A DNA stretch of 64,000 bases from Elizabethkingia occulta (GTDB lineage: Bacteria > Bacteroidota > Bacteroidia > Flavobacteriales > Weeksellaceae), in NCBI RefSeq assembly GCF_002023715.1, contig NZ_MAHX01000013.1, positions 372,001-436,000 on the forward strand, in the 5' to 3' direction. Made by a program: the position numbers and the translations under genes. Shown one piece after another: positions 53,957 to 62,059 of the stretch. Under the pieces are notes generated by a model, which was not told where the DNA came from, made no database searches, and saw nothing but the letters and a program-made list of their open reading frames with translations. Every line of letters begins with the position of its first letter. Within the stretch, counting starts at the first letter, position 1.

Positions 53957-55213
53957 TTATTTTTTAATCACTTTAATCTCATTTCGCAAATCCTGAATTT
54001 CCTGTTGCTGCTGACGCAGTAATTCTGATTGCTCTTTATTCAGCTTATTTTGCTCAATAGAATAAAGCGTCAGTTCCTCTATTTTCTGTAAAAGTAATTT
54101 CTGACTTTCTCCAAGTGATATACCATTTTCGGTGACTTCTTTGGTATTGGGAATGTTAGGCAAATGTCCTTTTTCATGGATATGCTGTTCTACCTCATCC
54201 AGTGTTGGAAGCTGATAATCTTTCTCGAATACAAAGTCAGCCCATCCGGTCATATCTACTTTTACTTCTTTGGCATGCACCGTTCCGTTTACATCCAGTT
54301 TGTTTTGCGGATTGGTTGTGCCAATGCCGACATTACCATCTGTGGCAATCGTCATTTTAGGTGTTTTATTTGTGACTAAACTATAAGGATGATTGGTAGA
54401 TGTTCCTGCCATTCCGCCTGCTGGAGAACCATAAAAACCATAGTCATGAGACCAAATTCCTGTAGTGATCATAGAAGTAGAATTAATAAACTTGGAAGTC
54501 TCATTTCCTTTTACCTCCAAAACTTTATTCCAGCTTTCTGAGTTTTCAGGATTAGTGGTGCCAATTCCAATATTTCCATCCGCAGAAATAGTCATTTTAG
54601 GTGTTTTATTTGTGATTAAGCTATATGGATGGTTTGTAGAAGTTCCTGCCAGGCCACCAATTGGAGAATCGTGATAGCCAACCTCGTGAGACCATATACC
54701 TGTTGTAATATTTGCAGAAGATGTAATTATTTTTGAATGTATATTCCCTTTTACTTCTAAAACTTTATCCCAGCTTTCTGAATTTTCAGGATTTAATGTA
54801 CCAATGCCAATATTCCCATTTTTACTGGAAATTGATGAGCTATATGAAGGCAGTGTACTGCATATAATCCACCATTGTGTTCCCGTTGATTTATATTTGT
54901 CAAATTCTTCCTGGCTTGTGACAACGGAACTGTAGCCTGTAAAATTAGAATCATCAAAAGACTGATTGAAATATTGTCCTTTTACAGCTGCTTGTGCATG
55001 CCAACTTATGTTAATCTTATTATTAGCATTTTGTTCAAGACTATTGATGCCATCCCAAGGAATTACATAAATAGAAAAATCGACTCCTGGGTTTTTAGCA
55101 GCTACGATAGCATAACCGGTAGCTCTTGCATTTTGCATTTGGGTTTCACTTAGTGTTTGGGACTTCAATACAAATGCACATGATAAGGTTAGTAATAATA
55201 ATATTTTTTTCAT
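53957..55213 (-). CDS. Tail-fibre-like surface protein 4 (418 residues)
   Basis: Signal peptide (1-18, LKSQ), N-terminal beta region, two tandem units of about 80 residues (each with GNIGIGTTNPENSESW-KVLEVKGN, TTGIWSH and GTSTNHPYSL-TNKTPKMTI), then a conserved C-terminal module (about 325-418): KEVKVDMTGWADFVFEKDYQLPTL, DEVEQHIHEKGHLPNIP and a coiled coil (KLLLQKIEELTLYSIEQNK). The module is shared with the three genes upstream. In phage tail fibres similar modules trimerise through the coiled coil, so a trimeric surface fibre is likely. The start overlaps the preceding gene's stop by 4 nt. Confidence 0.75.
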   Translation of the reverse strand: MKKILLLLTLSCAFVLKSQTLSETQMQNARATGYAIVAAKNPGVDFSIYVIPWDGINSLEQNANNKINISWHAQAAVKGQYFNQSFDDSNFTGYSSVVTSQEEFDKYKSTGTQWWIICSTLPSYSSSISSKNGNIGIGTLNPENSESWDKVLEVKGNIHSKIITSSANITTGIWSHEVGYHDSPIGGLAGTSTNHPYSLITNKTPKMTISADGNIGIGTTNPENSESWNKVLEVKGNETSKFINSTSMITTGIWSHDYGFYGSPAGGMAGTSTNHPYSLVTNKTPKMTIATDGNVGIGTTNPQNKLDVNGTVHAKEVKVDMTGWADFVFEKDYQLPTLDEVEQHIHEKGHLPNIPNTKEVTENGISLGESQKLLLQKIEELTLYSIEQNKLNKEQSELLRQQQQEIQDLRNEIKVIKK

Positions 55214-56076
55214 TTTTTCTCTAATTTTAAAATACGTTTCTCTAGTTTTTTATTTGTTTCAGAATATTCCTTTATCAGCTTGTTTTGCTCAATAGAATAA
55301 AGCGTGAGTTCTTCAATTTTCTGTAAAAGTAATTTCTGGCTTTCTCCAAGTGATAGACCATTTTCTGTTACTTCTTTGGCATTGGGGATATTAGGTAAAT
55401 GTCCTTTTTCATGGATATGCTGCTCTACCTCATCCAGTGTTGGAAGATGATAATCTTTTTCGAATACAAAGTCAGCCCATTCAGTCATATCTACTTTTAC
55501 TTCTTTGGCATGCACCGTTCCGTTTACATCAAGCTTGTTTTTAGGATCTGTTACCCCAATCCCTACATTATCATTGTAATAAACACTATGCCTGTTATTA
55601 CCATTCAAAGGATTGGTATAAATGTTACTAAGGACTGCTGTACTAATAGTAGTACTTTCCGCTGAATGTTGAGTGAGCCTGATATTATAAGGGTTGGCAT
55701 TAGGTGAGGTATGATAAATCGTTAATTTGTATTGATTGATTGCAGGATCCCATACGATGTCACCAATATAAATATTGTCTAATATTGGACCGGCAGCTTC
55801 TACAATTCTGGATGTCGGGGGATACCATATAAAATTAGAGGGACTGACTCCGATTTGGAATAGTTTTTTGATAATCCCAACACTATTTTGATAGATATAT
55901 GTTCCTGTAATATCAACTTCGATCCAGCCGTTGATATAGCTATTTCCGAATAATATATCAACAGCTTGATTAGGTTGTTCATGTGGAAATCCCACACTGA
56001 AATCTTTTTGCTGGAATGTTTGTGCATTCAATGAAACGGCAAAAAGTAAAAAAAGAATGTATATGCTATTTTTCAT
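55210..56076 (-). CDS. Tail-fibre-like surface protein 3 (288 residues)
   Basis: Signal peptide (1-18, SLNAQ), a unique beta-rich region (about 20-170), then the same C-terminal module (about 180-288) as protein 4, nearly identical over KLDVNGTVHAKEVKVDMTEWADFVFEKDY and the coiled coil. The N-terminal halves of proteins 3 and 4 are unrelated, so the module looks like a common stem carrying different tips. Spaced 5 nt from gene 2. Confidence 0.75.
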   Translation of the reverse strand: MKNSIYILFLLFAVSLNAQTFQQKDFSVGFPHEQPNQAVDILFGNSYINGWIEVDITGTYIYQNSVGIIKKLFQIGVSPSNFIWYPPTSRIVEAAGPILDNIYIGDIVWDPAINQYKLTIYHTSPNANPYNIRLTQHSAESTTISTAVLSNIYTNPLNGNNRHSVYYNDNVGIGVTDPKNKLDVNGTVHAKEVKVDMTEWADFVFEKDYHLPTLDEVEQHIHEKGHLPNIPNAKEVTENGLSLGESQKLLLQKIEELTLYSIEQNKLIKEYSETNKKLEKRILKLEKK

Positions 56077-56081
56077 GATTA

Positions 56082-57293
56082 TTAATTTTTTTGGTTATTG
56101 TTTTCGAGATTTTGGAGGCGTTGTTCCAGTGTTTTATTAATCTGGATTTGTTGATGCAGTAATTCTGATTGCTCTTTATTCAGCTTATTCTGTTCAATAG
56201 AATAAAGTGTCAGTTCTTCAATTTTCTGTAAAAGTTTAATCTGAAAATCACCGATGCTTACCCCATCTTTTTGCATTTCGGCAGCTGAGGCAATCTCCGG
56301 TAAATGTTTCTTTTCTTTAATGTGTTTTTCCACACTTTCCAGATCGGGAAGCTGATAAGAATCTTCAAACACAAAATCAGCAGTTGGAGTAGTGGTCACT
56401 TTAATTTCTTTGGCTTCGAGTTTGCCATCTAAAAGAGCATTTCCGTTGCTATTTAATAACAGTAGTCTTTTTCTTTGCCCTTCATTGGTATAATCATAAA
56501 AATCAAAACCACCAGCACTTCCTTTTCCTCTGTTAGCTATGAAATTAGTTTCCCCACCTCCTCCGGATAGGTTCCAACCAATAGCAAGTTTGCCCGTATT
56601 TTTAAGCATATCCAAACTATTAGGTAAGCTGGTTATATCAAGATTTCCAGTATCTCCACCGACCATTATAGTTCCATTAATATCTAATTTGGATTGTGGG
56701 GAATTGTTACCAATTCCGATATTTCCATTTTTGCTATACAGATTGTTTATATTCATACTTTGTGTATGAGCATTAATTTCCCAATTGGAAACATATACTC
56801 CTGGAGGAATATTAAAGTTAGGTTCAGTGATAGGAACAGCTGAAAGGTTTATTTGACTCCCCGCAGTTGCTGTATAGGTGCCATCATTTTTTTTAATAAT
56901 TCCATCTGTATTATAAGTAGTACCTCCCCGTAGATAAACAATAATACCAGACTCTGCCCATTCGGCTAGTACTTTCCCTATGTAGCTGTATACTCCACCT
57001 GTATAGTCACTATTTTTCATTCCATAAGTATAGTTTTCCAGTTTAATCATGGTGTTGCCAGAACCCCAGGCATAACCAATTCCGTTAATCGTTGCTGTGC
57101 CGTAGGCCAGCCAATCCCGGTTATCATGTATCATTGGTCGGGAGATTGAAAAAGGTTTATTGTTGAAGCTGAATAGTACCGGAACATACTGGTCTTGGGT
57201 TCCTGCTGAGGTAAATGTTTGAACGGTTTGAGCTTTCAATAAGCTGACAAATGCTACTGAAGCCAATAGTAAAAGGTTAATAAGATTTTTCAT
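56082..57293 (-). CDS. Tail-fibre-like surface protein 2 (403 residues)
   Basis: Signal peptide (about 1-21, LLKAQ), distinct N-terminal beta region, a short NGNIGIGNNSPQSKLDINGTI unit, and the C-terminal module in a second version: EIKVTTTPTADFVFEDSYQLPDLESVEKHIKEKKHLPEI and AEMQKDGVSIGDFQIKLLQKIEELTLY (about 295-375). Proteins 1 and 2 share this version; 3 and 4 share the other. The ATG overlaps the end of gene 1 by 17 nt. Confidence 0.75.
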   Translation of the reverse strand: MKNLINLLLLASVAFVSLLKAQTVQTFTSAGTQDQYVPVLFSFNNKPFSISRPMIHDNRDWLAYGTATINGIGYAWGSGNTMIKLENYTYGMKNSDYTGGVYSYIGKVLAEWAESGIIVYLRGGTTYNTDGIIKKNDGTYTATAGSQINLSAVPITEPNFNIPPGVYVSNWEINAHTQSMNINNLYSKNGNIGIGNNSPQSKLDINGTIMVGGDTGNLDITSLPNSLDMLKNTGKLAIGWNLSGGGGETNFIANRGKGSAGGFDFYDYTNEGQRKRLLLLNSNGNALLDGKLEAKEIKVTTTPTADFVFEDSYQLPDLESVEKHIKEKKHLPEIASAAEMQKDGVSIGDFQIKLLQKIEELTLYSIEQNKLNKEQSELLHQQIQINKTLEQRLQNLENNNQKN

Positions 57294-58239
57294 GATTTTG
57301 AATTTTTTGTAGTGTTTCTTTTAATTGTATATTTTCCTGCTTAAGGTTTGTGACCTCTTTGTTGAGCTGTATCTGATAAAGAGTGAGCTCTTCAATTTTT
57401 TGTAAAAGCTTAATCTGAAAATCTCCGATGTTTACACCCTCTTTCTGCATTTCCGCTGCGGAAGCTATTTCAGGTAAATGTTTCTTTTCTTTAATGTGTT
57501 TTTCCACACTTTCCAGATTAGGAAGCTGATAAGAATCTTCAAAAACAAAATCAGCAGTCGGAGTAGTGGTCACTTTAATTTCCCTGGCTTCGAGTTTGCC
57601 ATTTAACCTTGCATCATCACCTTTTACTAAAAAAGAAGTTCCTAGCAAAGTTCCGCCGGAAAAATCATTTGCATAATTTAGTGTTAGCGTATTGTTATTG
57701 TCATGTACGATAGCTCTTCCTCCTGAACCTCTTCCCAAGTATCTCAAGAAAATATCAGCACCACCATTGTAACTGAAAAAATTATCTAGCCCAACCCTGA
57801 AGCTGCCATTGACATCAAGTTTGTATTGAGGGGACGCATTGCCAATTCCTACATTACCGTTATCATTTAGTTGCAATGCAATATCACATATGCCTCCTTC
57901 ACAGCGATTTACGGCGTCGTATCTCATAAAACTTAGCCCCTTTGAAAAAGTATTTCCTTTCCAGATTGCCCATTCTTTTACCTGTCCGGGTTGAGTATAA
58001 GAATCATCAATGAAGCGCAATCCGGAAGATATGTAACTATCACTCCCACGTATAATTGGTGAGCTTATTCCTCCACCAACTTTAAGATCTATATCTAGTT
58101 TGCTTAAAGGGTTGGTAGTACCAATTCCGATAAATCCAGTGTTTGGATTTTCGGTTGCTAACATTTGTCCCTGGGGTGTTGCCAGTTGGGCAAAATAAAA
58201 ACCGGGAATTGTGAGTAGTAGTATGCTTATTTTTTTCAT
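57277..58239 (-). CDS. Tail-fibre-like surface protein 1 (320 residues)
   Basis: First gene of the four-gene unit, behind the shared promoter element. Signal peptide (1-17, YFAQ), GFIGIGTTNPLSKLDIDLKVGGG, NGNVGIGNASPQYKLDVNGSF, and the C-terminal module of the same version as protein 2 (about 215-320). The genes overlap or nearly touch, so the four proteins are made together, perhaps as alternative tips on one trimeric fibre. Confidence 0.75.
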   Translation of the reverse strand: MKKISILLLTIPGFYFAQLATPQGQMLATENPNTGFIGIGTTNPLSKLDIDLKVGGGISSPIIRGSDSYISSGLRFIDDSYTQPGQVKEWAIWKGNTFSKGLSFMRYDAVNRCEGGICDIALQLNDNGNVGIGNASPQYKLDVNGSFRVGLDNFFSYNGGADIFLRYLGRGSGGRAIVHDNNNTLTLNYANDFSGGTLLGTSFLVKGDDARLNGKLEAREIKVTTTPTADFVFEDSYQLPNLESVEKHIKEKKHLPEIASAAEMQKEGVNIGDFQIKLLQKIEELTLYQIQLNKEVTNLKQENIQLKETLQKIQNHEKSY

Positions 58240-58346
58240 AATATTTTATTTTTAAGGTTAGTAATGAATTGATTTTTGTAATTGCCTGTTACGGCGGTTT
58301 CGTGATGTTCATAGGTGTAAGGTTTTAAATGAGAAGGGGAGTGAGT

Positions 58347-58381
58347 TGTTGGTTATCAGTTGCCAGCTGTCAACCATCAAC
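58347..58381 (-). repeat. Shorter copy of the atpA-atpG intergenic repeat
   Basis: On the minus strand it shares the block order GTTGATGGTT, GACAGCTGGCAAC, GATAACCAAC with the element at 6316-6376, but lacks the longer stem arms. It lies between the fibre promoter element and the first fibre gene. Confidence 0.45.
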
Positions 58382-58385
58382 AGGA

Positions 58386-58424
58386 CAAAGATCCTGACCC
58401 GTGGCGACAGAACTTGACGCATTA
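58386..58424 (-). promoter_or_regulatory. Shared promoter element, copy 3 (fibre-protein operon)
   Basis: GTCAAGTT (58411-58418), 17 nt, GATCTTTG (58386-58393) on the minus strand. It lies about 150 nt before the first fibre gene. The GTGGCGACAGAACTTGACGC core is the same as in copy 2. Confidence 0.75.
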
Positions 58425-58521
58425 AAAATTATTTTCAATTTTTTTGCTTTTCTGTGTTCTTAAGGGATAATAAATGGGAAGATTTCAATTCCGGCAACCA
58501 ACAACCAACAACTATTCACCA

Positions 58522-59562
58522 TTAGCCCGTTTTATTCCGGATGAGTTTCTGTACAATCTGATTCAGCATTTCTTTGTTCTCGTCAATATAAGCAAGACCC
58601 GCCTGAATAAGATTTTCAATGTTTTCTTCCCTTACATTGTCCATAGATGGAGACGCGTTTTTCAGAGAAGGATTAATCCGATAGTAATTTTTCTGATTAC
58701 GGCTTCCCAATGTCTGAAACATCTGAGAAAGCTGATAATCTACAGTTTCCGCGTTGGCAGAAAGAAGAATGTCTATTAAAGGTCCTATCCATGCCAGTTT
58801 TCCTGCATTTTCCATTTTCTTGAATGGATAAGATTTCGCTTCAGATCCTGTTCCGATAGAAATAATTATCATATCATTTACTGTAGGATAATCTGGCTTT
58901 TGATCGGTTTTAAAAATTTGGCCGAATGGCATTTTCCGGGCTTCGGCATAAGCACATAAAGCCGGATTATTAGCGTAAACACCACCATCGATAAGACTGA
59001 AATTCTGTCCATATTGCGACTGAATTCTTGCCGGACTAAAATAGGTAGGTGCTGCAGATGTAGCACGACAGATATCTTTCACCAGAAAATTATCTGTGCT
59101 AATGCTTGCATCGGCAGAGTTAAAAAGCTTTGCCCTTCTGTTTTCGATGTCGTAACTTGTAATCAGGCAAGGTTTTATCAGTTCTTTTAATTCCAGTTTT
59201 CCGAAGAAGTCGTTGAGGTTTTTTTCCAGGGCTTCCTGCGAGATCTTTTCATTGAAAAGCCCAAAAGGGTTGATTAGCCGTTTAAAAAAAGAAACCTGAA
59301 AGATATCTTCTCCTTTTTCCGAATACAGTTCCAGGCCTTTTTGTATGGAATATCGTGCATTCCGGTTTTCATCCGGATAAAGCATAATCGATGTAATCAG
59401 GCCACCGGTGCTGCTTCCGGCTACCAAGTCGAAATAATCACCCAGTTTATTTTGGGAGTTGTCTTGCTTCTGAAGCTGTTCCTCAATATATCTGAGGATA
59501 ATACAGGAGATAATTCCCCTTATGCCTCCCCCGTCAAGGGAGAGGATACAAATCTTTTTCAT
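58522..59562 (-). CDS. Patatin-like phospholipase
   Basis: 346 residues, no signal peptide. Oxyanion-hole motif DGGGIRG (10-16), nucleophile elbow GSSTG with Ser51 (49-53), and the catalytic-dyad DGG near residue 192 in LIDGGVYANNPA. This is a complete patatin fold, so lipid acyl hydrolysis is expected. Cytosolic patatins act in lipid turnover, as toxins of secretion systems, and in some defence systems, but no cyclase or other signalling partner is adjacent. It lies 220 nt after the M15 gene and carries no copy of the shared promoter element of its own. Confidence 0.85.
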   Translation of the reverse strand: MKKICILSLDGGGIRGIISCIILRYIEEQLQKQDNSQNKLGDYFDLVAGSSTGGLITSIMLYPDENRNARYSIQKGLELYSEKGEDIFQVSFFKRLINPFGLFNEKISQEALEKNLNDFFGKLELKELIKPCLITSYDIENRRAKLFNSADASISTDNFLVKDICRATSAAPTYFSPARIQSQYGQNFSLIDGGVYANNPALCAYAEARKMPFGQIFKTDQKPDYPTVNDMIIISIGTGSEAKSYPFKKMENAGKLAWIGPLIDILLSANAETVDYQLSQMFQTLGSRNQKNYYRINPSLKNASPSMDNVREENIENLIQAGLAYIDENKEMLNQIVQKLIRNKTG

Positions 59563-59782
59563 AATGTTTTGTTTGATGTTTGTTTTAAAAATGGGTGTAT
59601 GAAACGCTGTCTGGTTTCATTAATTTGAATGCAAGATCATTCGGGAATTTCCAGAATATCATGCATAAAGGAAAAATCAGAGATTTTTCTGGTCATACAT
59701 TGAGTCATTATCTGACGATAAAACTTTTGTGTGGGAGTCAGGAGAGAGGGCAGTGTATTTTATGCCCTAGCTATCGATTAAT

Positions 59783-60283
59783 TTAAATAAGGATATATCC
59801 TGATTTATCTTTAGGCATTTTTGAAAGTACTTTCCAGTCTGTGGAAATGATACCATATCTGGTGCGTAGATTTTTCTTTTCAAAATGTGGATAATCCTTA
59901 AAAGTCTTCCAGTTACCTCCCCATTCCCAGCCATAGCGGGCGAAAATCTTTACACATTCCTGCCAGTCGGCAATACGATCGCCATCCCAATCCTTTGCAA
60001 TATCCCAGCTTGCTGTTTTGCCATCAATAATCAGACAGATATCCACAGCCAGACCATAATTGTGAATACTTTGTCCAGGTCTTGCATTGGTTACTTTTAG
60101 CCCTGGTGCAGTTCTGCCTTGTGCATATAGTTTAGCCTGTTCTGCATGAGTTCTGAGCCCCTGTGTAATTCTTATTTTTGCCCTTCCGGTCAATGCCGCA
60201 TCGCAATCCCTGATAATCTGCATGACTTCCTCCCTTATCGCGGGGTGAAGTTTTCCAATGTGTGTTTGTGTAATCTTATCCAT
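59783..60283 (-). CDS. M15-family peptidoglycan endopeptidase (endolysin-like)
   Basis: 166 residues, no signal peptide. M15C/VanY-like fold with the zinc motif SIHNYGLAVDI (His74, Asp81) and the third ligand His133 in DYPHFE. Two Trp-rich stretches (DWQECVKIFARYGWEWGGNWK) are typical of L-Ala-D-Glu peptidases such as phage endolysins and CwlK. It would cleave the stem peptide of cell-wall peptidoglycan. It has its own copy of the shared promoter element only about 25 nt before the ATG. Confidence 0.88.
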   Translation of the reverse strand: MDKITQTHIGKLHPAIREEVMQIIRDCDAALTGRAKIRITQGLRTHAEQAKLYAQGRTAPGLKVTNARPGQSIHNYGLAVDICLIIDGKTASWDIAKDWDGDRIADWQECVKIFARYGWEWGGNWKTFKDYPHFEKKNLRTRYGIISTDWKVLSKMPKDKSGYILI

Positions 60284-60308
60284 AATGTTGGTTATTTTGG
60301 TTATGGAG

Positions 60309-60347
60309 CAAATGTAATCGGGGGTGGCGTCAAAACTTGACGCATTA
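60309..60347 (-). promoter_or_regulatory. Shared promoter element, copy 4 (M15 gene), with the best inverted repeat
   Basis: GTCAAGTT (60334-60341), 17 nt, TACATTTG (60309-60316; exact -7 consensus) on the minus strand. The plus strand shows a perfect inverted repeat GCGTCAA-AAC-TTGACGC (60327-60343). The -7 box is about 25 nt from the ATG, placing the start of transcription just before the gene. Confidence 0.8.
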
Positions 60348-60371
60348 TATTTTATCTTTAATTTTTTATAA

Positions 60372-60405
60372 AAAACCCCGCTGAATAATTATTCAGCGGG
60401 GTTTT
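60372..60405. terminator. 34-nt perfect palindrome, bidirectional terminator
   Basis: AAAACCCCGCTGAAT (60372-60386) pairs exactly with 60391-60405, a 15-bp stem with a 4-nt loop and T/A runs on both ends. It separates the M15 promoter region from the 3' side of the gene at 60945. Confidence 0.9.
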
Positions 60406-60525
60406 AACTTGGAACAAGATTAGGAATGGTTTTTATGAGGTGTGTATAGTAATAATAATTTAATGGTCATCTTTATTCTGAGATAGTATTCCTCCAGAAT
60501 ACACACTTTCCTATATCCATGTTTT

Positions 60526-60594
60526 CTCAGAGTGACATTGTTTTCTCAAAATATTTTCATGTTTAAAGATGTCAGACTGAGCTTATAGAAGTCT
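60526..60594 (-). repeat. Dispersed intergenic repeat, copy B
   Basis: Minus-strand core 60526-60560 matches 40294-40328 in 32 of 35 bases. In this copy both ends are visible as an inverted repeat: CTCAGAGTGAC (60526-60536) and GTCAGACTGAG (60571-60581), with only small mismatches. Confidence 0.7.
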
Positions 60595-60944
60595 AATTTT
60601 TTTTTGAATTAAGATTTAAACAACTCTGATATTTTTGGAGTTTTATACAGAAAATATAATTTATCAAAGTAAAGACAAGTTCCTTTAGGAACTTTATCTC
60701 CATAGAACCTATAGTCACTATAATCCAGAGCGTTCCGGAGGAGCGTTATCTTGGTGCTTTCGGGAATATCAATTTTTACAAGTCATTTAGTCGGAAGAGC
60801 TAAAACCTGAGTTTAATCAATCTTTAGTATTAGAATTAATTCTAGTTTTAATAGATTTTGATCTAATGTTTCATGGACTATGATCTGAAATTTGCTTCGG
60901 TAAAAATTTTTCAGAATTTAACCTTGACAAAGTTGATTATTACA

Positions 60945-61652
60945 TTATTTAACGGGTTTTCCGTCTTCACCGAGAAGTTCTATTTTGGCTTCATTATTTT
61001 TATCAACATATATTTTTATTCTTGGTTTTCCTTGCTGGTCTTTTATAAACAAGCCAACATCCTTGTTGAAGTTTTTACCAATGAAAAGGCGGTCTTCCAT
61101 TAGAAGGCTGTCTGCTTTCATTTTCTTTAGAGCTCGTTGCTGCTCTTCTTTATTCTTGAGCTTATCCAATGCGTTGAATCTCTTCATTCTTTCACTGAAT
61201 GTTTTTTCTTTCGGATAATCCCAGATCTGCAATCCATATTTCCGGTCATAATTCTTAGTGTTTTCCATATATTGGAGCTGCATAATCTGATCGTCCCTAA
61301 ACTTATCCACAGAAAGTACCATTCCGGCATCTTTTTCATTGCCATCATAGACCAGTCCTCCGCATTCGTCACCCGAAGAGTTGAAAAAAATAATTCCTGA
61401 AGATCGTTCCCTGTCCGGAAGTTTTTCACCATTCATAATTCCCGGATGTTGGCGGTGTTCGTTACTAATTACCATACGCAGATCTCCCTTTTCACTTACT
61501 ATATTAATCTTCTTTACAGTTAGTTCATCAAAGTTTTCTTTTTTCTCTTTGTCTCTGAAGCCACTGAGTATGAAAATAATAAATGCCAGTGAGCTAACTA
61601 TTACATAAGTGGTTAGGAAGTCTAGTTTCCTTTTCATTGATTTTTCTGTCAT
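60945..61652 (-). CDS. Membrane-anchored protein of unknown function
   Basis: 235 residues from the ATG at 61650-61652; the frame is open to 61727, but the later start gives a compact N-terminal anchor (MTEKSMKRKLDFLTTYVIVSSLAFIIFILSG; helix about 13-31). The rest is extracytoplasmic or periplasmic and charged, with a beta-strand pattern (RMVISNEHRQHPG, SSGIIFFNSSGDECGGLVYDG, GLQIWDYPKE, RIKIYVDKNNEAKIELLGEDG). Not recognised as a known domain. It stands alone between terminators, 407 nt from the divergent receptor gene. Confidence 0.7.
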   Translation of the reverse strand: MTEKSMKRKLDFLTTYVIVSSLAFIIFILSGFRDKEKKENFDELTVKKINIVSEKGDLRMVISNEHRQHPGIMNGEKLPDRERSSGIIFFNSSGDECGGLVYDGNEKDAGMVLSVDKFRDDQIMQLQYMENTKNYDRKYGLQIWDYPKEKTFSERMKRFNALDKLKNKEEQQRALKKMKADSLLMEDRLFIGKNFNKDVGLFIKDQQGKPRIKIYVDKNNEAKIELLGEDGKPVK

Positions 61653-62059
61653 GATACTATAGTTTAAAGATATTTGTAAATAGGACGTTTTCATTGATGA
61701 AATGTTACAGTAATCAAATAAAATCACTTGAAAGTGAAAAGTATTATTAGAATTATTTAAAGAAAAAATATGATTTTAGACATATGTATTAATTTAGAAT
61801 AATTTAAAATAATAAATTTGCAAAAAATCTTGATAAAGTTTAAAGCGATAATACATGGATTCGGATGACATAAACGAGTATATAGCATCCGTAATGTTTA
61901 CTTGTTATAAGTTTTGTAAAAGGCTTATTTCTGATTTTTTTAGAAAATAAAAGATTTAAAGAAGCTATTACTTGTATTTGTACAGATCTGGTAGAATTTC
62001 TGATATTTCTTTTATCCCGGAATGTAAAACAACATTATAAATAAAAAAGACCGTATAAT
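61653..62059. other. 407-nt divergent intergenic region with direct repeats
   Basis: Contains TTAGAATTATTTAAA (61747-61761) and TTAGAATAATTTAAA (61794-61808), 14 of 15 identical and 47 nt apart. The second is 4 nt before a -7-like TAAATTTG (61813-61820), with no clear TTG upstream. A 31-codon frame (61855-61950, MDSDDINEYIASVM) is present but unsupported. The -7 box is about 240 nt before the receptor gene. Confidence 0.45.

Larger units (their letters stand above)
60284..60944. other. 661-nt noncoding stretch
   Basis: Holds the shared promoter element of the M15 gene, a 34-nt palindromic terminator and repeat copy B. From about 60600 to 60944 I see only AT-rich sequence with no plausible gene. 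Confidence 0.6.

Noticed and set aside
58522-59562. CBASS-type defence phospholipase (CapV)
   Set aside because: No nucleotide cyclase or CBASS accessory gene is next to the patatin gene, so the defence label has no support here.
53957-60283. Complete prophage
   Set aside because: Fibre-like, patatin and endolysin-like genes are present, but there is no integrase, terminase, capsid, portal or tail-tube gene, and the fibre proteins have Sec signal peptides, unlike phage fibres.
61653-61727. Upstream start of the membrane-anchored protein at 60945
   Set aside because: The later ATG gives a clean N-terminal anchor; the longer N-terminus has no signal character.
61855-61950. 31-codon open frame in the receptor leader
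   Set aside because: Short, no ribosome-binding evidence and no recognisable product; listed only within the region note.
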